From: Gnetum montanum
Taxonomy: Eukaryota > Streptophyta > Gnetopsida > Gnetales > Gnetaceae
DNA length: 64,000 nucleotides
Direction of reading: 5' to 3'
Assembly: GCA_015680685.1 (NCBI GenBank)
Contig: MNCI01017662.1
Coordinates: forward strand, 42,818-106,817
A program made the position numbers and the translations under genes. This document shows positions 59,920 to 64,000 of this stretch, one piece after another. Numbering within the stretch: the first letter of the stretch is position 1; each line of letters begins with the position of its first letter. The notes under the pieces are model-generated. The model was not told where the DNA came from. It saw only the letters and a list, made by a program, of their open reading frames with translations, and searched no databases.

Positions 59920-60636
59920 GAAGAAGAAGAAGAAGAAGAAGGTGATGAAGAGGTGTCAGCCCCTAAGATGGGGGTGACGAATAAAGACACGGAGGCCCCA
60001 GTCTTAGAAGAAAGGGCCCCAATCAAGAAGGGAAGAACCCTTGTTGCTAAGGTAGGGGCTTTTGTTATTAGGGAGAATCCTCCTACTAACTAAGAGGAGT
60101 CTCCCTTGAATAAAAAAGATGCTGGTCTCCTAAAAGGAAAGGCACTAGCGCATGAAGAAGAGGCTCGTATAGACTTGGCAGGGACCTCTGCCAAGGCTAC
60201 TGACATTGTCTTACATCAGCAAGAAGGGAGACTGCAATTGGACACTGGGGAGTTTGGTAATGTGTTTGCCTTATCTTAATCCATTTCAACCATTGCTGAT
60301 ATGTTTAGTTATGTAATAGGCACTACTGTTGATGTTGCAGGATCTCCTCCGACTCGTGCGGAATCATGGGCCAAGATCCCTGATAAGTTTGTGTACATGC
60401 AAGGAATTGTTGATGACATGATTAGCTGCCTTTAGTAGGTGGACCCTGATGCTAGTAAGTAGTAGTATTAGGTGCTCTCATGTTGCTATGCTAGAGTTTC
60501 TTGAGTTTGCTAATCTTTCTTTGCTAACATGATTACTACACTCTTTGTGTCATGGCAGCCTCCCAGCTTAAATGGGACACGACATAGCCTTTGAAAATTG
60601 GTGTCATGCCTACATTCCTGCCTGATGTGATTGAGG

Positions 60637-60710
60637 TGTCTTGTCACGTGTACGATGAGGCTTGCAAATGCANATGTCTTGTCACGTGTACGATGAGGCT
60701 TGCAAATGCA
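60637..60710. other. Assembly artefact: 36-bp duplication around an N
   Basis: 60637-60672 and 60675-60710 are identical over 36 bases, with N at 60673 and one A between. Collapsing them removes 38 bases and puts the upstream reading (codon starts 60561, 60564 and so on) in frame with the 120-codon open stretch at 60815-61183. This is best explained as overlapping contig ends placed side by side. Confidence 0.85.
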
Positions 60711-61739
60711 CTTTGCACTCAACATGCTCCTTGTGGGAATATAAGTGCATCAACGAGGACCTGTGGAAATAGGTCCAAAAAGCTTAGCAAAGGGAGGCTA
60801 ACCTGAGCATCAAGGTGGAGGATCTCAAGTTGAGGAACAAGTTCCTTATAGGCCGTGACACCAATAATGAGGACTGGCGCATGGCTGTGATAGATTATGC
60901 CAGGTTTTGGATAGTCACGCGTCAGAACGTTGAAGCCACCCCCAAAATAATAGAACAACAGATGCAAATGGACTTGCTAGCACAAAAGTGTCAAGATTTG
61001 AAAGATTTCAGTGCCAAGGTTTACAAATGGGGGCAGTTCCAGAAAAACCACAAACATATGTATAAACTAGAAAATGCCACCCATCATAAATTGTACAGGG
61101 ATGCTACTGTGAAGGCATTTACGTATGAAGCATTCGTAAATGCCATTGATGCTTCTGAGGCCTACACCAAGTTCAAAGAGTAGGTAAAGGTTACGGAATC
61201 TCCTAGCTTGAAAGTGGACCTTCCCATAGGAGAGATTGCAACCATCTCCTTTTCTCCGAGACCACCAAGGTGGACAACCATCGAAAGGGAGAGAGCTGCT
61301 GTGAACGATGAACCAAGCAATAGGCGTTGGGTGGACATCATGGCAGAAGAGGTCTAGTGCCGCCTCAGGCTCGATTTAGACCGAATACCCTTTGAGATGG
61401 AGGTAGGCCCTTCTTAGGTTAGTTGCTTTCTACTGTATTAATGCCTATGCTCTGTTGCAGTTTGCATGCGTTACTTTAACTAACCACTTCATTCCTATGA
61501 TGTAGGCTCTAGATGAGGATGCAGGGCCCATGGAGGGAGGGAATGAAGAACCAGTAGAGGAAAACATAGGGGAAAGTGATGCAAAAGGTGATGATGTAGG
61601 AATGCATGGTGAAAACGATGCAAACAGGGACAACCCATGATAGCATGGGATTTTTTTTTTGAATTTTGAAATTTTGTAACGATTTTTGCAAACATTGTCT
61701 AAAAGGCAAAAGTTTTGAATGAAGGAGAGAATTTTAGAA

Positions 61740-61745
61740 AATAAA
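61740..61745 (+). terminator. Poly(A) signal of the antisense gene
   Basis: AATAAA 100 bases after the TGA of the last exon. Confidence 0.5.
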
Positions 61746-61813
61746 TTGATTCTGCATTAACTTGTTCATTGTCTACATGTTACGTTTTGTGTAAAATGTT
61801 CATGCTTTCATGT

Positions 61814-61960
61814 GCTAGTTTTAGGCCATTTCGCGCCATTGCTATTTTTAGGCCGTTTCGCACCATTACTAGTTTTAGGCCATTTCGAGCCTTAGGAGGA
61901 CATTGCTAATTTTAGGCCATTTCAGGTCATTGCTTAACATAGTTTTAGGCCATTTCAAGC
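61814..61960. repeat. Tandem array of CTAGTTTTAGGCCATTTCG units, about 27-37 bp apart
   Basis: Units start near 61814, 61841, 61868, 61905 and 61938. The core on plus is GCTAGTTTTAGGCCATTTCG. The first three are 27 bp apart. The array lies just after the poly(A) signal of the antisense gene and before protease on the other strand. Confidence 0.75.
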
Positions 61961-62269
61961 CACTGCATAGCATGCCAAAAGGATGGTACGTTAGTAAAGC
62001 AAAAGGTGGTGAATGTACAAGGGATGACAACTGGGCAGGAAGCAGTGAGGTTGCTATGCTATGCGTAGCTGCTTCTTGACCCAGCATGGGTTGAGTGAAA
62101 TGTAAGGCCAAGGTGCTTTGCCAAGGTCTTCATTTGCATTGTTATCCCTCACTTGGAAGGGCAACTCAGCCCACGTGCTTTCGTTTTGGTAATTGGCTTG
62201 CTAAGCCAATTCCCCTATTGGATGGTTAATGTGTGCGTAAGCAGACACTTCATTCTCAGAGGTTATGAC

Positions 62270-62920
62270 TTCTTATCCCTGCTCCATGTCTATGTTATTG
62301 ATCGCTTGTGCTGCTACTTCATCACCATGGATCACCACCTCCCTGCCTACGTATGGTAGGTGGATTTCTTGGTGAATGGGCGAAGAGACAACCCTAAGTT
62401 GTGCCAACCATGATCTCCCCAAGATCAGGTTAAACCTGGGCATTTCCTCGACCACGATGAACGTTGCATTTGTGGGGAACTAGTCCCCTACCATGAAGTC
62501 TATGTGGACTGTGCCCTTCACCAGCACACGTGCGCCATTCAACAACCTTAGGCATGATGTCATTGTGGGCTTGATCTGGTTGACCAAGCCCAATTTGTCC
62601 ACAATAGGGAAGGGGATGAGATTCATGACAGCCCCATCATCAATGTGTACCCTTTAGATCTAGTGTTGGCCAACTCGAATTGTGATGAATAGAGGTGTTG
62701 TAATCACCTGACCCCTTTTGGGATCTTCCCTAATGGCATCATTGTAGAAAGTGAGTTGAGATGGTTCTTGCCCTACAGGTGTAGAGGGAAGCATGACCGA
62801 GTGGATCGCTTCCTCTTTCGCTGGCATGTCTTTGTTGACTGGAATCACTATCAACATGCAGATCAGAGCCTTGTGATGTGGGATAGATGTCATGATTAGG
62901 TCGTACAAGCTTAGTGTCAT
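62270..62920 (-). pseudogene. Aspartyl protease of the Tat-lineage element
   Basis: The minus strand reads HIDDGAVMNLIPFPIVDK (62645-62590), the active-site loop in the D-D-G-A/S form frequent in Tat elements, then FIVVEEMPRFNLILGRSW (about 62470-62410) with the I-L-G-R-x-W motif. The last open stretch (62455-62273) ends at TAG 62273. Upstream 62920-62660 is open and contains PSQLTFYNDAI. Gag lies upstream. No continuation toward RT was found before 61970. Confidence 0.75.
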
Positions 62921-62929
62921 GTTTCTTTA

Positions 62930-64000
62930 TTTTAGAGCTTGTTCAACCTAAGTGAAGGCATCCAAGAGGTCTTGGTCGTCCCCCTATTTAATGCTTTCCT
63001 CCTCTTCTATTCATCCCAGAAGACGAATTTCCTGAGGAGGGGTGACTTTGGATCTAGGCTCAGACCCTTTTTGGCAGGGCAATGCGGACTATGTGGTTAT
63101 AGCAACGTTTGTCTTTGGTGACGAGGGCATAGAAGCAGGGAGTGGAGACATAGGTTTGGAAGTACTAGGGGCAGCACTCCCTCTTGACACCTCACCTGCG
63201 AAATGCACTTCATATTTTTTAGGACGAGAAGGTTGTTCAGCTATTTTATGCGAGGCGAGGGCTGTCGAACGGATCGGCCCCCTAATGATAAAAGGAGCTA
63301 ACGGTGTTAACACGTGGAGTGGCGCGGTTTCGTGAACAAGTGGCGTAGAGATGCATGGTCGGGGAGGGACTCTCAGAACGAACAACTGTTGCAAGCTTCG
63401 GCTAGCCGTTGGCGATACTGGTGCACTACGCTAAGGCACAAGAACCACGAATGACTAATGGAGTGGCCTAGGATCACTGTCAATACTGATGGCGTTGATG
63501 ACATAATTGGTATTGTTGGCATTGAGGGGGTCTATGTAGACATGCATAGATTGGTTCTTAGGGCATACTGGGTTTCTTTCATCCAACACGAGTTTTCCCT
63601 GATCGATCAATCTCTAGATGTCATCCTATAACGCTAGACAGTAATCTGTGTTGTGACCACACTATTGGTGATAGTTACAAAACTTGTCTAGTCTGAAACC
63701 CTTAGGAATTGGGGGCTCATTGGGCAGGACCAAGGAGGGGTTCCTAAGGAGTTTTTAGTAGCGATGATGTTTCCTGATTCCTTCTTCTGACATCTACTTG
63801 TGTTGGATGTGCCCAGCTACCAATAGCTACTTTAGAAGTTCTAAAGGCTTAAGAGGCACTGGGGTGTACTTTGAGCGATCTTTACGCTCAAAGTTCAGTT
63901 TGGGTTGTGTAGATGTCTCAGGTGTGGAAACTAGAGGTTGTAGAATGTTTCCCATCTTGGGCATGGGGTTAGCTGTGGGTATAGCTGATTTCTTGTTGTT
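62930..64000 (-). pseudogene. C-terminal Gag of the Tat-lineage element
   Basis: The minus strand reads GFRLDKFCNYHQ, GHNTDYCLAL, I.RLIDQGKL (63690-63600). This is the C-x2-H...GH-x4-C knuckle with the following LK..I..LI..GKL helix, typical of Tat-lineage Gag. A Pro-rich linker follows (63394-63089). Upstream, KPLELLK..LVAGHI at about 63840-63790 belongs to the capsid C-terminal part. The N-terminus is beyond the window. A TAG or frameshift occurs every 40-80 codons. Confidence 0.72.

Larger units (their letters stand above)
57820..61640 (+). pseudogene. Multi-exon antisense gene inside the Tat-lineage element, about 1,050 codons, function unknown
   Basis: Coding may start at ATG 57821 or ATG 57887 (ACCTATGGCG). 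Exons: 57820-58269, 58352-58641, 58726-59804, 59918-60256, 60341-60454, 60559-61402, 61506-61640. Donors include GTGAGT and GTAAGT twice. Acceptors include TTACTAG, TTATAG, TTGCAG and GGCAG. The frame is kept across all six junctions (phases 2,1,1,1,1,0), and the last exon ends in TGA at 61638-61640, with AATAAA at 61740. Exon 4 needs one 1-bp frameshift near 59540. About 23 in-frame stops: 19 TAG, 3 TAA, 1 TGA. The N-terminal part is Trp/Tyr-rich (WYHRYNTLF). The middle contains SLVNSFFDKADHFHMHI and ALFGVLADGIP, vaguely like plant retroelement ORFs. A Glu-run follows at 59920, then a coiled-coil-like stretch (60800-61180) and an acidic tail. No recognised family. Confidence 0.75.
49967..64000 (-). 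mobile_element. Tat-lineage Ty3/gypsy element with antisense gene between PR and RT
   Basis: Minus-strand order: gag C-terminus (64000-63000), protease (62900-62270), a 5.8 kb block with repeats and a plus-strand gene, RT, Ty3 RNase H, archaeal-type RNase H, integrase, 30-bp array, polypurine tract, LTR. The RNase H pair and the Gag style place it in the Tat lineage (Ogre, Grande, Retand relatives). The 5' LTR lies beyond the right edge. A fusion of two elements cannot be excluded. Confidence 0.65.

Noticed and set aside
60637-60710. 36-bp tandem duplication as a biological repeat
   Set aside because: It flanks an N, and removing it restores a long frame, so it is an assembly join.
57820-61640. 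Possible reassignment of TAG to glutamine in the antisense gene
   Set aside because: Many CAG codons remain, TAA and TGA stops and a frameshift are also present, and neighbouring pseudogenes decay in the same way.

Overview
The window is plant nuclear DNA made almost entirely of old, heavily mutated retrotransposons. No intact host gene, rRNA, tRNA or CRISPR array was found. The kingdom call rests on lineages regarded as plant-specific: Athila-type Ty3/gypsy elements with a tRNA-Asp primer site, Tat-type Ty3/gypsy elements with a second, archaeal-type RNase H, and a plant LINE with a zf-RVT-like tail. The age and density of the insertions suggest a large, poorly purged genome. A gymnosperm or other giant plant genome is plausible, but nothing here proves it.

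Layout. 1-13929: two Athila-like elements in tandem on the minus strand, A and B. They share one LTR (3726-4443). B carries a 1.1 kb solo LTR of another family (5480-6581), and its outer LTR end abuts a plus-strand LINE (13930-16180). 16.2-30.25 kb: a second Ty3/gypsy family (F) on the plus strand, with three LTRs, one gag region and one PR-RNaseH-RT-RNaseH-INT region. 30.25-32.88 kb: Athila-like copy C (gag plus LTR, minus). 33.58-34.56 kb: a complete Athila-like solo LTR on plus. 34.6-37.0 kb: three 100-bp tandem repeats, a GC-rich CTG/GCC block and an LTR-like promoter region. 37.0-47.5 kb: Athila-like copies D and E, again in tandem with a shared LTR (39460-40459). E keeps the long ORF3 downstream of integrase. 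47.5-64 kb: a Tat-lineage element on minus, with two adjacent 2.4-2.7 kb LTRs, INT, archaeal-type RNase H, Ty3 RNase H and RT, then a 5.8 kb block, then PR and the gag C-terminus.

The most interesting object is in that 5.8 kb block. A plus-strand gene of about 1,050 codons with at least seven exons (57.8-61.64 kb) lies antisense between PR and RT. Six introns have GT-AG borders, most with CTAAC-like branch points, and the reading frame is kept across every junction. It has a TATA-like box, a stop codon and an AATAAA signal. It has decayed through about 23 in-frame stops, 19 of them TAG. Arrays of a GCTAGTTTAAGG-type repeat lie on both sides of it and again beyond INT, and palindromic GCTACGCTA/TAGCGTAGC motifs recur in its introns and in the LTR U3. 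This suggests that it belongs to the element rather than to the host.

All proteins here are broken. Each reading frame has stops or frameshifts, and three of the four integrases carry Lys in place of the catalytic Glu. The mutation pattern (GC to AT transitions, TAG excess) fits long-term cytosine methylation and deamination. Single N characters at 4340, 27273 and 60673 mark assembly joins. The one at 60673 sits between two identical 36-bp copies, and collapsing them restores the frame of the antisense gene.
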